Translations under genes and position numbers: made by a program
In this document: one piece after another, positions 42,876 through 51,247 of the stretch
Layout: every line of letters starts with the position of its first letter
Numbering within the stretch: the stretch's first letter is position 1
The notes under the pieces: model-generated
Database searches by the model: none
What the model saw: only the letters and a program-made list of their open reading frames with translations
What the model was told of the DNA's origin: nothing
DNA from: Alteribacter keqinensis
GTDB taxonomy: Bacteria > Bacillota > Bacilli > Bacillales > Salisediminibacteriaceae
Direction of reading: 5' to 3'
DNA length: 64,000 bases
NCBI RefSeq assembly: GCF_003710255.1
Contig: NZ_RHIB01000001.1
Coordinates: 1,488,001-1,552,000, forward strand

Positions 42876-42914
42876 GAAAAATTAAGTCCCCTTTGATGTT
42901 TAAAGAGGACTTAA
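42876..42914 (-). terminator. Terminator downstream of the desaturase gene
   Basis: On the minus strand TTAAGTCC-TCTTT pairs with AAAGG-GGACTTAA and is followed by TTTTTC. It also marks the right edge of the AT-rich sugar island. The 42915-43051 interval is otherwise empty. Confidence 0.65.
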
Positions 42915-43051
42915 TCATAACTTAGTATAAAATTGGTAGTTCAGGTGGCAATAAAGAGTTTCTTCTAAAGCACGTATGTTTGTTTCAAATTATACCAAAC
43001 ATGCGTTCCTTAAGTCTGGTGATTCTGAGCAAAGGGGATAATCATATTTGT

Positions 43052-44557
43052 TTATTGTTTTACATTAACCTTAGAAAGATTCTTTTTAATCAGGTCAGCA
43101 GTAAGCTGCCCGCTCAGGGTCACCATGGGTACCCCGCCGCCAGGGTGGGTGGAGCCGCCAACAAAGTAGAGATTTTCATAGAGCTCACTCTGGCTCGGAA
43201 TTTTAAATCCGCCGTTCTTTTTCTTATCAGCAGCAATTCCGTAGATGGAACCGCCGTTCGGCCCGTAAAGGTCTCTTAAATCATCGGGGATGAACTGGTA
43301 TTCAAATTCAACCGCTTCTCTTAAGCCGGTAAGGCCCTGCCGCTCAAGTTTGGCAATGACCTTTTCACGGTACGCTTCTCTGTACTTTTCCCATGACTCC
43401 CCATCTTTAAGAGCAGGGACATGAGTGAGGACAAACAGATTCTCTTTTCCTTCAGGCGCCTGGCTCGAATCTGACTTTGATGATATGCCAACATATACTG
43501 TCGGATCATCAGCTGGCACACCCTGATCATAAATCTGCCTGAATTCCTGCTCCATGTCATTGGCAAAAAAGAAGTTATGATGTGCAAGCTTCGGAAACTT
43601 CTTATTTAGCCCAAGGAGAAGGACGTGACCGGAAACAGAAGGGATAAACGACTTCTCAAGTTCGTAGGATTTTTTTACCGCCTCTGGTGACTGTGTCAGG
43701 TTTCGGTAAGCCGGGATTGCTTCCAGGTTTGAAACAATCAGATCTCCCTGGACAACCTCCCCGTCCGCAAGCTCAACACCTGTTGCTTTTCCGTCTTCTG
43801 TCTGAATGCCGGTCACTTCAGCCTCTGTACGCACTTCCACTCCCTGCTCTTCCAGGAGCCTAAGCATTCCCCGCGCAATATTGTACATCCCGCCTTCCAC
43901 GTAATGAACCCCGATTCCAAGCTGTACGTAGGCAAGCTGGGAAAGAACAGCCGGTGCGTGATACGGTGATGAGCCTACATACATCAGAAGGAAATTGAAC
44001 ATCTGCTGAAGGCGCTTGTCTTTAAAATACCGGCTTGTACCTTCTGCAACCGTTCGCATCGGATCAAAGCCAAGAAGCTCCTTTAAGGAATGAAGCTGTC
44101 TTAATTCAGACAAACCTGAGATACTCTCCTTATAAAAGCTCTTTTTGCAAAGCTCATATAAATCTTGAGCGTATTGCAAATAATCGAAGTATTTCTTTGC
44201 ATCGTCAGGATTTACCGACCGCAATTCATGTAGCATCTGAGGTATATCTGCCACCATGTCCACCGTTGTGCCATCTTCAAAAAAGGAACGCCAGCCCGGT
44301 TCGATCCGTGTAATCGTCATGTAGTCGGAAATGTCCTTTCCTGCACTTTTGAAGAGTCTCTCCAGTACCCAGGGCATCGTCAGGATCGACGGGCCTGTAT
44401 CAAAGGTAAATCCCTGTCCTGAACGCTGGTTCAGCTTTCCTCCGGCACGATCATTCTTTTCAAGTACGGTAACGTCATGCCCGTCTGCTGCAAGCCTGAT
44501 TGCACATGACAGACCTCCCAAACCTCCACCAATTACTACTGCACGCTGTTGTCCCAT
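43052..44557 (-). CDS. Carotenoid-type FAD desaturase/oxidase (CrtI/CrtN family)
   Basis: Phytoene desaturase superfamily protein of 501 residues. The N-terminal FAD site is VVIGGGLGGLSCAIRLAADG, followed by LEKNDRAGGKLN and FDTGPSILTMPWVLE. The C-terminal family signature YFVGGSTHPGGGVPMVTLSG is complete. In Bacilli such enzymes desaturate diapophytoene (CrtN) or oxidise diaponeurosporene (CrtNb/CrtP); no squalene-type synthase (CrtM) is in the window, so the exact step cannot be set. ATG 44557 has GAGGAGG eight bases upstream. A membrane methyltransferase-like gene precedes it by about 260 bases. Confidence 0.88.
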   Translation of the reverse strand: MGQQRAVVIGGGLGGLSCAIRLAADGHDVTVLEKNDRAGGKLNQRSGQGFTFDTGPSILTMPWVLERLFKSAGKDISDYMTITRIEPGWRSFFEDGTTVDMVADIPQMLHELRSVNPDDAKKYFDYLQYAQDLYELCKKSFYKESISGLSELRQLHSLKELLGFDPMRTVAEGTSRYFKDKRLQQMFNFLLMYVGSSPYHAPAVLSQLAYVQLGIGVHYVEGGMYNIARGMLRLLEEQGVEVRTEAEVTGIQTEDGKATGVELADGEVVQGDLIVSNLEAIPAYRNLTQSPEAVKKSYELEKSFIPSVSGHVLLLGLNKKFPKLAHHNFFFANDMEQEFRQIYDQGVPADDPTVYVGISSKSDSSQAPEGKENLFVLTHVPALKDGESWEKYREAYREKVIAKLERQGLTGLREAVEFEYQFIPDDLRDLYGPNGGSIYGIAADKKKNGGFKIPSQSELYENLYFVGGSTHPGGGVPMVTLSGQLTADLIKKNLSKVNVKQ

Positions 44558-44647
44558 CACTGATTCCTCCTCGAACTTCTTATTTAATTAAGCTTTTTTC
44601 TACGGAGTTTTAGTTTCTTGCTAAAGTAATTGAAGCTGCCTGCACGC

Positions 44648-44706
44648 TCTTGTCTTTCCGCGGAGGTGCCGCTGAGCCTCCACCGCCACAGGAGTTTCGG
44701 GCATTC
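44648..44706. repeat. Truncated intergenic repeat
   Basis: Contains CTTGTCTTTCCGCGGAGGTG, GAGCCTCCACCGCC and ACAGGAGTTTCGGGCATTC, the half-sequence of the Bacillaceae element complete at 3278-3477. It has no coding potential. Confidence 0.5.
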
Positions 44707-44816
44707 TCAAACTTCTGACTTTGGAAAAGGGCAATGGTAATTTTCATAAGAGTATTTAGTGGAGCAATATTTAACTAATGTGAGTAACAGAGTCTTCGAA
44801 AAAACTTTATACGCTA

Positions 44817-45374
44817 TTAGTAAAGATAAGGAATAAACCGGTAGCGCTTCTGGCACCAGGATTTATATCCGTTTCCGAGTTCACCGGCAAGCATACGCTC
44901 CTCGATAATCATACGAGCAAGAAGAGCGGGAACGACCGTTACCGCAATGGACAGAAGACCAATGATGCTGCCCATAAACAGACAAATCCCTGTTACGCAA
45001 AGAAGAATGGCTGTATACAACGGGTGCCTGAGCTTACGGTACGGACCCGAACTGACTAAATCCACACTTGATTCAACGGCTACATCTCTTGAAAACATTT
45101 TCCCGAGCTCCAGAATCCCCCAGTACCTCAGAGCCACACCCAGTGCGTAAACAACAAGGCCGGTCAAGTGCATTCCGGTTGTTTCGGGAAAGACAAGGAA
45201 AGATGCTTCCCGGCTCATAACAGAGGCCCCAATGGTAAAGACAAGAGCCGCTACAATCCAGTAAAAGGAGCGTTTTTCTCTTTTCGTGCCGCCTGATGGC
45301 TTACGGTCCCGGAAGAAGACAAACTCCAACAGCCAGATTGCTGTTATAACAAAAAATGCAATGTCTAAGATCAC
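44817..45374 (-). CDS. Isoprenylcysteine carboxyl methyltransferase-like membrane protein
   Basis: A 185-residue integral membrane protein with about five helices and the ICMT/PEMT signature: LGKMFSRDVAVESSVDLV, SSGPYRKLRHPLYTAILL near 119, then IEERMLAGELGNGYKSWCQK and RFIPYLY. The GPYRKLRHPxY and ExxL pattern forms the SAM and substrate site in this family. Bacteria lack prenylated CaaX proteins, so the substrate is a small isoprenoid or lipid; the nearby carotenoid-type enzyme makes a carotenoid acid attractive (inference). I chose GTG 45374, six bases after AGGAGG; the ATG at 45395 lies upstream of that site. Confidence 0.8.
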   Translation of the reverse strand: MILDIAFFVITAIWLLEFVFFRDRKPSGGTKREKRSFYWIVAALVFTIGASVMSREASFLVFPETTGMHLTGLVVYALGVALRYWGILELGKMFSRDVAVESSVDLVSSGPYRKLRHPLYTAILLCVTGICLFMGSIIGLLSIAVTVVPALLARMIIEERMLAGELGNGYKSWCQKRYRFIPYLY

Positions 45375-45394
45375 ACCTGACCTCCTTTGTTCCA

Positions 45395-45443
45395 TTTAAA
45401 AAGGAATCCTCAACGTATTCGATAATGCGAATGAGGATTCCTT
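45395..45443 (-). terminator. Terminator of paaX
   Basis: AAGGAATCCTCA (45401-45412) and TGAGGATTCCTT (45432-45443) with an inner ATTCG/CGAAT stem; TTTTTAAA follows on the minus strand. Confidence 0.85.
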
Positions 45444-45466
45444 CGTAGAAGTTTGTCGTATTTTAT

Positions 45467-46357
45467 TTAATCGTTCACCATCAGCGGATGTGAAAAAGCA
45501 TTGTATTCCTTGTTTCTGCGGGTCAGTTCATTACCTTCACGGAATACCGATTCGAAAAAACGGCTTGCCGGCTCAGCGAGGGCCTTGTAATAGTCGGCAA
45601 ATAACGAGGCTGCGTATTCACCGAGCCATTTCTTCGGAAGGAGCTCTTCAGGAAGCCCCGGATCCACGAAGAGGAATTTTCTGTACTCATGGACGAGCTT
45701 CGTCCGCTCAACAAAGCATTCCCCGTCTGTAATTTCCCCTTTTTCAATCTTGTTTTTATCAATAATGTACTTTTCACTGTACGTTGATATAAATGCCTGA
45801 TAGCGGTCATTGATATCACTAAGGTTCCAGCATTCCTCAATTACCTGATGATTGTTCCTCGGTCCTTTATAGTCAGAAACAAAAAAGTGTACGTAGCTGG
45901 AAATATCGTATTTCTTAATCAGGTCGTCCACCTGCTTGTCCAGAGGGTTGGGGGAAATCCAGCAGCTGTTGGAAAGCGTACCAAACCCGCTCCACACGAG
46001 TTCTTTTCTTAACTCATCACGAATATTTCGCTTTGTTTCCGGGATCGTATACATAAGCATTCGCCATTTCCCATCCCAGCTTTCATTTTTAAGCTTAAAA
46101 ATACGGTCCGCTGCTTCCTCAATCCGGTTAACACCGCGCTCGGTAAGGAAATAATAGCTTTTGTTTCCTTCTTTACGGGACTGAACCCACCCCTGTTTGT
46201 TCATTCTCGATATAGCGGCCCGGATGGACTGTTCGTTATGCCCGAATTCTTTGAGCAGTGAAATCAGGCTGCCAATCCATATTTCGTTTCCGTAATGCCG
46301 GATATAATCACCGTAAAGGGTAAATATCATTGATCGTGTATTCATGTTCTCTTCCAT
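45467..46357 (-). CDS. paaX: PaaX transcriptional regulator
   Basis: GntR-like repressor of the phenylacetate pathway; in E. coli PaaX is released from DNA by phenylacetyl-CoA. The 296 residues show the N-terminal winged HTH (GSLISLLKEFGHNEQSIRAA, then SRMNKQGWVQSRKEGNKSYY), the central domain (WDGKWRMLMYTIPETKRNIR, then LRKELVWSGFGTLSNSCWIS) and the C-terminal effector domain (RKFLFVDPGLPEELLPKKWL). ATG 46357 follows AAGG. It lies downstream of paaJ in the same direction but has its own promoter. Confidence 0.94.
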   Translation of the reverse strand: MEENMNTRSMIFTLYGDYIRHYGNEIWIGSLISLLKEFGHNEQSIRAAISRMNKQGWVQSRKEGNKSYYFLTERGVNRIEEAADRIFKLKNESWDGKWRMLMYTIPETKRNIRDELRKELVWSGFGTLSNSCWISPNPLDKQVDDLIKKYDISSYVHFFVSDYKGPRNNHQVIEECWNLSDINDRYQAFISTYSEKYIIDKNKIEKGEITDGECFVERTKLVHEYRKFLFVDPGLPEELLPKKWLGEYAASLFADYYKALAEPASRFFESVFREGNELTRRNKEYNAFSHPLMVND

Positions 46358-46415
46358 TGCAATAACCTTCTCTCTTCATACTCCCCCTGTGTCGGAAAAA
46401 GCTGATTATCCGCAT

Positions 46416-46451
46416 ATTATAGCGAATAATGGATGCAATGTAAATTTAACG
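46416..46451 (-). promoter_or_regulatory. paaX promoter with putative operator half-site
   Basis: TTTACA (46439-46444), 17-base spacer, TATAAT (46416-46421) on the minus strand. Overlapping the -35 is CGTTAAAT (46444-46451), a word also present after the -10 of the paaA promoter, consistent with autoregulation. Confidence 0.7.
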
Positions 46452-46473
46452 ACACTTGAAAAATTCGTAAGGC

Positions 46474-47673
46474 TTATGGCCGTTTCACGATTGTACTGAT
46501 CCCCTGTCCAACCCCTACACACATCGTTGCAAGACCGTAATCGGCCTCCCGCCTCTTCATTTCGTGCAAGAGTGTAGTCAGTATCCGGGCTCCACTTGCC
46601 CCAAGTGGGTGTCCGAACGCAATCGCTCCTCCGTTCACATTCACAATTTCTTCATCCAGCTCAAGCTGTCTCATACACTCAAGGGATTGCGCTGCAAAGG
46701 CTTCATTCAACTCAACGAGTCCCAAATCCTGAACAGTAATCCCTGCTCTGTCTAACGCTTTGCGGGTAGAATAAATGGGGCCGACGCCCATAATCGACGG
46801 TTCAAGACCAGCTACAGCCGATGTTACGTATTCACCAAGGATCTCCACTCCGAACTCCTCTGCTTTTTCCCGGCTCATAAGAAGAAGTGCAGACGCGCCG
46901 TCGTTAACACCGGAAGCATTCCCTGCCGTTACCGTCCCATTCTCAAATAACGGACGAAGCATTCTCATTTTTTCGAGTGTTACTTCAGGTCTCGGGTGCT
47001 CATCTTTATCGACGGTAATCGTATTTCCTTTACGGTCTTTATATTCCACAGCTACTATTTCATCTGCGAACCGACCTGCTTGCACAGCCGCTTTCGCTTT
47101 CATCTGGCTGTTGTACGCAAACCGGTCCTGGTCTTCCCTCAGCACGTTAAATCTCTCTGCCACGTTGTCGGCTGTCTTTGGCATCGAATCCGTTCCATAC
47201 ATTTCTTTCATCCTGTCGTTTACAAAACGCCAGCCGATCGTTGTATCATGCATGCCGAGATCCCCTCTCGGAAAATCACTTTCGGGTTTAGCCATCACAA
47301 AGGGCGCACGGGTCATGCTTTCGGTTCCCCCGGCGATAAAGATGTCTCCTTCTCCTGCCATAATTGCTCTCGCAGCATAGTTGACTGCATCAAGACCTGA
47401 GCCGCAAAGACGGTTGATCGTTGTTCCTGCTGTTTCTACCGGGAGGCCCGCCAGGAGGGCACTCATTCGTGCCACGTTCCGGTTGTCTTCTCCTGCCCCA
47501 TTTGCATTGCCGAAAACCACTTCCTCAATCTGATCAGCCGGAACACTTCTGTTTCGCTCAACCAGGGCTTTTATGACAACGGCTCCCAGGTCATCGGGGC
47601 GAACCGATTTTAACGCCCCTTTGTACTTTCCTATCGGGGTCCGGACTGCATCTGCAATGACGACGCTCTTCAT
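46474..47673 (-). CDS. paaJ: 3-oxoadipyl-CoA/3-oxo-5,6-dehydrosuberyl-CoA thiolase
   Basis: Thiolase of 399 residues closing the phenylacetate pathway by releasing acetyl-CoA and, finally, succinyl-CoA. The nucleophilic Cys is in [16 protein letters not shown] near 90, the catalytic His in [17 protein letters not shown] near 355, and the second Cys in [10 protein letters not shown] near 385. It overlaps paaH by four bases (ATGA). The general acetyl-CoA acyltransferase fold does not set the substrate; the paa operon does. Confidence 0.92.
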   Translation of the reverse strand: MKSVVIADAVRTPIGKYKGALKSVRPDDLGAVVIKALVERNRSVPADQIEEVVFGNANGAGEDNRNVARMSALLAGLPVETAGTTINRLCGSGLDAVNYAARAIMAGEGDIFIAGGTESMTRAPFVMAKPESDFPRGDLGMHDTTIGWRFVNDRMKEMYGTDSMPKTADNVAERFNVLREDQDRFAYNSQMKAKAAVQAGRFADEIVAVEYKDRKGNTITVDKDEHPRPEVTLEKMRMLRPLFENGTVTAGNASGVNDGASALLLMSREKAEEFGVEILGEYVTSAVAGLEPSIMGVGPIYSTRKALDRAGITVQDLGLVELNEAFAAQSLECMRQLELDEEIVNVNGGAIAFGHPLGASGARILTTLLHEMKRREADYGLATMCVGVGQGISTIVKRP

Positions 47674-48542
47674 CTGACCACATCCCTTTGTTCCGAATAG
47701 TCATACACACCTTTACCGGTCTTTTTCCCAAGACGCCCCGCCTTCACATACTTCACAAGAAGGGGGCATGGCCTGTACTTTTCCCCAAGGGTTTCATGGA
47801 GATAGGTGAGGTTGTTCAGTCGGGTATCAAGGCCCACCAGGTCCCCGAGTTCAAATGGCCCCATCGGATAATTCAGGCCAAGCTTTATGGCGCGGTCGAT
47901 TTCCTCAGGCGTTCCGACACCTTCCTGAAGCATGTAAAACGCTTCGTTCCCCACAAGTGCACTGATTCTGCTTGTTACAAATCCCGGAAATTCATTTACA
48001 ATAACCGTTTCTTTTCCCATCCGTTCAGCGACAGTCTTAGCCACTTCCACTGTCTCATCACTCGTTTCAAGACCGCGGATAATTTCAACCAGGGGCATTT
48101 TCTGTACAGGATTAAAAAAGTGCATGGCAATGGTTTTTTCCGCCCGTTTCGTAAACGAACCAATCTCTGTCGGGCTCATTGTGGAAGTATTGGTGGCAAA
48201 AAAACAGTGTTCCCGTGCATGCTCCTCCAGAGTCTCAAAGACCTGCTGTTTGATCTCGAGCTTCTCCGGAACCGCTTCGATTACGAGATCAGCCTGCATC
48301 ACTGCTTCTTCCATGCTGGAACTGTAAAGAAGTCGATCATTTGCGTCTGATGCGTCAGTTTCAGAGATTTTGTTCCGTTCCACGCCTTTCCGGAAGATCC
48401 CGTCAATATCACGGCGGGCTCCTTCAAGAGCCTCCGCGTTAATATCCACGAGTGTTGTTTTATATCCTCCAACGGCACTTACATAGGCAATACCTCTGCC
48501 CATGACACCGGAACCGATTACGGCAATGTTGTTGATGTTCAT
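47670..48542 (-). CDS. paaH: 3-hydroxyacyl-CoA dehydrogenase (3-hydroxyadipyl-CoA)
   Basis: NAD-dependent oxidation of 3-hydroxyadipyl-CoA to 3-oxoadipyl-CoA. The 290 residues have the NAD motif IAVIGSGVMGRGIAYVSA near 6, the catalytic His/Glu pair in MHFFNPVQKMPLVEII near 139, the glycine-rich NEFPGFVTSRI near 183 and the C-terminal dimer domain (GLNYPMGPFELGDLVGLD). The start has AAGGAGG nine bases upstream. About 380 bases separate it from the aldehyde dehydrogenase gene. Confidence 0.93.
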   Translation of the reverse strand: MNINNIAVIGSGVMGRGIAYVSAVGGYKTTLVDINAEALEGARRDIDGIFRKGVERNKISETDASDANDRLLYSSSMEEAVMQADLVIEAVPEKLEIKQQVFETLEEHAREHCFFATNTSTMSPTEIGSFTKRAEKTIAMHFFNPVQKMPLVEIIRGLETSDETVEVAKTVAERMGKETVIVNEFPGFVTSRISALVGNEAFYMLQEGVGTPEEIDRAIKLGLNYPMGPFELGDLVGLDTRLNNLTYLHETLGEKYRPCPLLVKYVKAGRLGKKTGKGVYDYSEQRDVVR

Positions 48543-48604
48543 CTATGTAACCTCCTTATAATTATCCATTGTTTTTTTTTGCAAAAGGGGGCGATTTTTG
48601 TCGA

Positions 48605-48690
48605 ATGACCGATAAGTTCTGTAAAACGACTGATATATTCTGAAAATGACCGATATATTCTAATTTTGGATCGATAAACGATGATAATTG
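48605..48690. repeat. Degenerate tandem repeat, about 21 bp
   Basis: Four to five imperfect units of the form ATGACCGATAWRTTCTGAAA: ATGACCGATAAGTTCTGTAAA, ACGACTGATATATTCTGAAA, ATGACCGATATATTCTAA, then weaker GATCGATAAACGATGATAA and GGTCGATAAATCACTG (to about 48706). AT-rich, intergenic, no frame kept. Confidence 0.75.
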
Positions 48691-48719
48691 GTCGATAAAT
48701 CACTGTTAAGTTAAATATC

Positions 48720-48920
48720 GTTTTGAAAAAAAGGCGAGGCGCGCTTGTCAACGCCCTCGCAAAAGCTGGTTCAGGTGAAAACACAGGTATTTCAAACTGG
48801 CAATGGCTCGGCACGTTGCTCGCCCGGCAGATGCCGGGCTCTTTAGCTGCGGCTCCGCTCATTGCTGTTGACACATAAGGTAAAATCCAAACTTCCGGGT
48901 CAACCTCTTCATCTTCTATC
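48720..48920. other. Intergenic region with GC-rich hairpin upstream of paaH
   Basis: No gene is visible. GCCCGGC (48822-48828) and GCCGGGC (48833-48839) form a short hairpin followed by TCTTT on the plus strand. The surrounding blocks (GCTGCGGCTCCGCTCATTG, TGTTGACAC) resemble pieces of the dispersed Bacillaceae repeat. Confidence 0.4.
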
Positions 48921-50438
48921 CTACAGTCCGAACGGGTTTAACGGCCGGTTTCCAACGTAGGAAAGCACACTTTTTGTTTCTGTATAAAGGTCGAGGGTTT
49001 CCACACACAGCTCACGTCCGAATCCGCTCTGCTTATACCCTCCAAACGGTGTACCAGGGAATGCTGAGAACGGACAGTTGACCATGACAATACCAGCCTG
49101 GATACCGCTGGCTACACGGTTTGCACGGCCGTTGTCTTTCGTCCATACTGCAGACCCGAGGCCGAACTCACTATCGTTGGCAAGCTTAAGCGCTTCTTTC
49201 TCATCCTTAAATGTCATCACAACCACAACCGGACCAAAAATCTCTTCCTGAGCAATTGTCATGTCATTTGTTACATCAGTAATGACTGTAGGTGCATACC
49301 AGTATCCATCTTCAAATCCTTCAGGATGGATTTGCTCTCCTCCTGTAACTACAGTCGCACCATCTGCCACTGCCTGTTTCACATAGCCGTCAATGACATC
49401 AACCTGCTTCTGATTAACGATAGAGCCGAGGTGAGTCCCTTTGTCCATCGGATCGCCAAGCTTAAGCTGCTTCGTTTTAGCTACGAACTTTTCCATGAAC
49501 TCGTCATAAACATTTTCATGGATAAACAGACGGGAGCGTGCTTCACACGACTGACCTGTGTTATAGAAGATTCCAAACAGTGAACCGTCTACTGCTGCAT
49601 CGATGTCTGCATCATCAAACACGAGGTTTGGTGACTTCCCTCCAAGTTCAAGAGTCACGCGCTTTAGTGTTTCAGACGCTTTTGCCATAATGTCTTTCCC
49701 GGTACCGGTTTCACCGGTAAAAGCTACTTTGTCCACGCCTTTGTGCTCTGTAAGTGCAGATCCGACAGTCGATCCCGGTCCTGTTACAACGTTAACGACA
49801 CCTTCAGGAACGCCGGCTTCGTGGCAGATTTCAGTAAGAACAATGGCCGTTACAGGTGTAAGGCTTGCAGGCTTTAGTACAACTGAACAGCCAACCGCAA
49901 TCGCAGGAGCGATTTTCCATGCGGCCATCATCATTGGGTAGTTCCACGGAATGATCTGTGCCGCAACACCTACCGGCTCTTTCTGTGTGTAGTTGAAAAA
50001 TCCGCCTGGAACGTTGTTTACAGAACCTGTGTGACCTACAATAGCACCTGCATAGAATTCAAAGTCTTCGATTGACTGCATAACCTGACCCTGGGCAGCA
50101 CCTACACTTTTACCGCTGTTCAGAATTTCAAGTTCAACGAGTTCATTGAATCGGGAGCGCATAATAGACGCAATTTTGTTCATGACACGTGCACGTTTCC
50201 CAACCGGATAACGCTTCCACTTTCCGTGATCAAACGCGTTTCGGGCAGCTTCTACTGCACGGTCCACATCTTCCACGCCTGCTTTTGCAATCTCAGCCAG
50301 CGGCTTACCCGTTGCCGGATTGTATGTGACAAACGTTTCCCCGCTGAGACTGTCCACGGATTGGCCGTTGATTACCATCTTATAAAGATCACGCTTCATG
50401 ACTTCGTTATCAAGCTTTTTCTCTTCTACGCTTTTCAT
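48921..50438 (-). CDS. Aldehyde dehydrogenase of the phenylacetate cluster
   Basis: NAD(P)-dependent aldehyde dehydrogenase of 505 residues. Motifs: PWNYPMMMAAWKIAPAIAVG near 164, catalytic Glu in RVTLELGGKSPNL near 270, catalytic Cys in NTGQSCEARSRLF near 303, EEIFGPVVVV near 403. Within a paa operon it may do the work of the PaaZ aldehyde-dehydrogenase domain (oxidising the open-chain CoA semialdehyde) as a separate protein, or oxidise phenylacetaldehyde; the sequence does not decide. ATG 50438 has GGAGG nine bases upstream. Confidence 0.88.
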   Translation of the reverse strand: MKSVEEKKLDNEVMKRDLYKMVINGQSVDSLSGETFVTYNPATGKPLAEIAKAGVEDVDRAVEAARNAFDHGKWKRYPVGKRARVMNKIASIMRSRFNELVELEILNSGKSVGAAQGQVMQSIEDFEFYAGAIVGHTGSVNNVPGGFFNYTQKEPVGVAAQIIPWNYPMMMAAWKIAPAIAVGCSVVLKPASLTPVTAIVLTEICHEAGVPEGVVNVVTGPGSTVGSALTEHKGVDKVAFTGETGTGKDIMAKASETLKRVTLELGGKSPNLVFDDADIDAAVDGSLFGIFYNTGQSCEARSRLFIHENVYDEFMEKFVAKTKQLKLGDPMDKGTHLGSIVNQKQVDVIDGYVKQAVADGATVVTGGEQIHPEGFEDGYWYAPTVITDVTNDMTIAQEEIFGPVVVVMTFKDEKEALKLANDSEFGLGSAVWTKDNGRANRVASGIQAGIVMVNCPFSAFPGTPFGGYKQSGFGRELCVETLDLYTETKSVLSYVGNRPLNPFGL

Positions 50439-50458
50439 TTCATTATCCCTCCAGTAGG

Positions 50459-51232
50459 TTATTTTCCTGAATAACTTGGCTGCCTTTTATCAAAAAAGGC
50501 TTTCATTCCTTCCCGGTGGTCGTCGGACTTACCGGCAGTGCGCTGGGCATAAGCCTCGTATTCGAGCATGTCAGAGAGATCATGGTCCCAGCTTTTATAT
50601 AAGTATCGTTTGATTAACCCTATTGCCTTCGTAGGCATATGGGCTAGGCGCTCGGCGTACGCTTTTACACCTGCCTGAAATTCTTCCTCGGAATACACGT
50701 CATTTACGAGCCCCAGCTCTTTTGCCTTCTCTGCCGGCACCTTTTCACCAAACACGGCAAGCTCCATGGCTTTTGCATGGCCTACAAGCCTCGGCAGGTA
50801 GTAAAGAGTACCAGAGTCAGGTACGAGGCCGATATGAATAAACGCTTCAACGAACGCAGCCTTTTCTGAAGCCAGACGGAAATCAGAAGCCAGAGCAAGA
50901 CTCATCCCTGCACCTGCAGCAACACCGTTAACGGCAGCGATGACCGGTTTTTCCAGTGAGGCCAGTTCACGAATCATCGGGTTATAGCGTTTTCGTAAAA
51001 ATTCAGCGTGATCGGTGTCTTCGTTTACACCAGCCAGATCTTCCCCGGCACAAAAGGCTCTGCCTTTCCCTGTAAGTACGACCGCTCTCACTTCAGTGTC
51101 TTTTCCAGCTGACTTTAAAGCTTTGATAATCTCTTTGTTCATCTGTTCAGTAAAGGCATTGAGCTTGTCCGGACGGTTCATTGTGACCCAGGCAACATTG
51201 TTTTCAACCTGATAAAGAATGGTTTCGAACAT
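50459..51232 (-). CDS. paaG: 2-(1,2-epoxy-1,2-dihydrophenyl)acetyl-CoA isomerase
   Basis: Crotonase-fold isomerase of 257 residues that turns the ring epoxide into an oxepin and later shifts a double bond. The oxyanion-hole glycines are in RAFCAGEDL near 58 and AVNGVAAGAGMSLALASD near 100. The catalytic position reads HIGLVPDSGTLYYLPRLVG, with Asp in place of the hydratase Glu, as in PaaG. It lies between the aldehyde dehydrogenase and paaF genes, 15 bases from paaF. ATG 51232 follows GAGGAG. Confidence 0.9.
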   Translation of the reverse strand: MFETILYQVENNVAWVTMNRPDKLNAFTEQMNKEIIKALKSAGKDTEVRAVVLTGKGRAFCAGEDLAGVNEDTDHAEFLRKRYNPMIRELASLEKPVIAAVNGVAAGAGMSLALASDFRLASEKAAFVEAFIHIGLVPDSGTLYYLPRLVGHAKAMELAVFGEKVPAEKAKELGLVNDVYSEEEFQAGVKAYAERLAHMPTKAIGLIKRYLYKSWDHDLSDMLEYEAYAQRTAGKSDDHREGMKAFFDKRQPSYSGK

Positions 51233-51247
51233 CCTTCATTCTCCTCT

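Noticed and set aside
46775-47380. 201-codon plus-strand frame opposite paaJ
   Set aside because: Serine-rich reverse-strand shadow of the thiolase, with no ribosome binding site.
48605-48706. CRISPR array
   Set aside because: Units are contiguous and degenerate with no spacers, and no cas genes are in the window.
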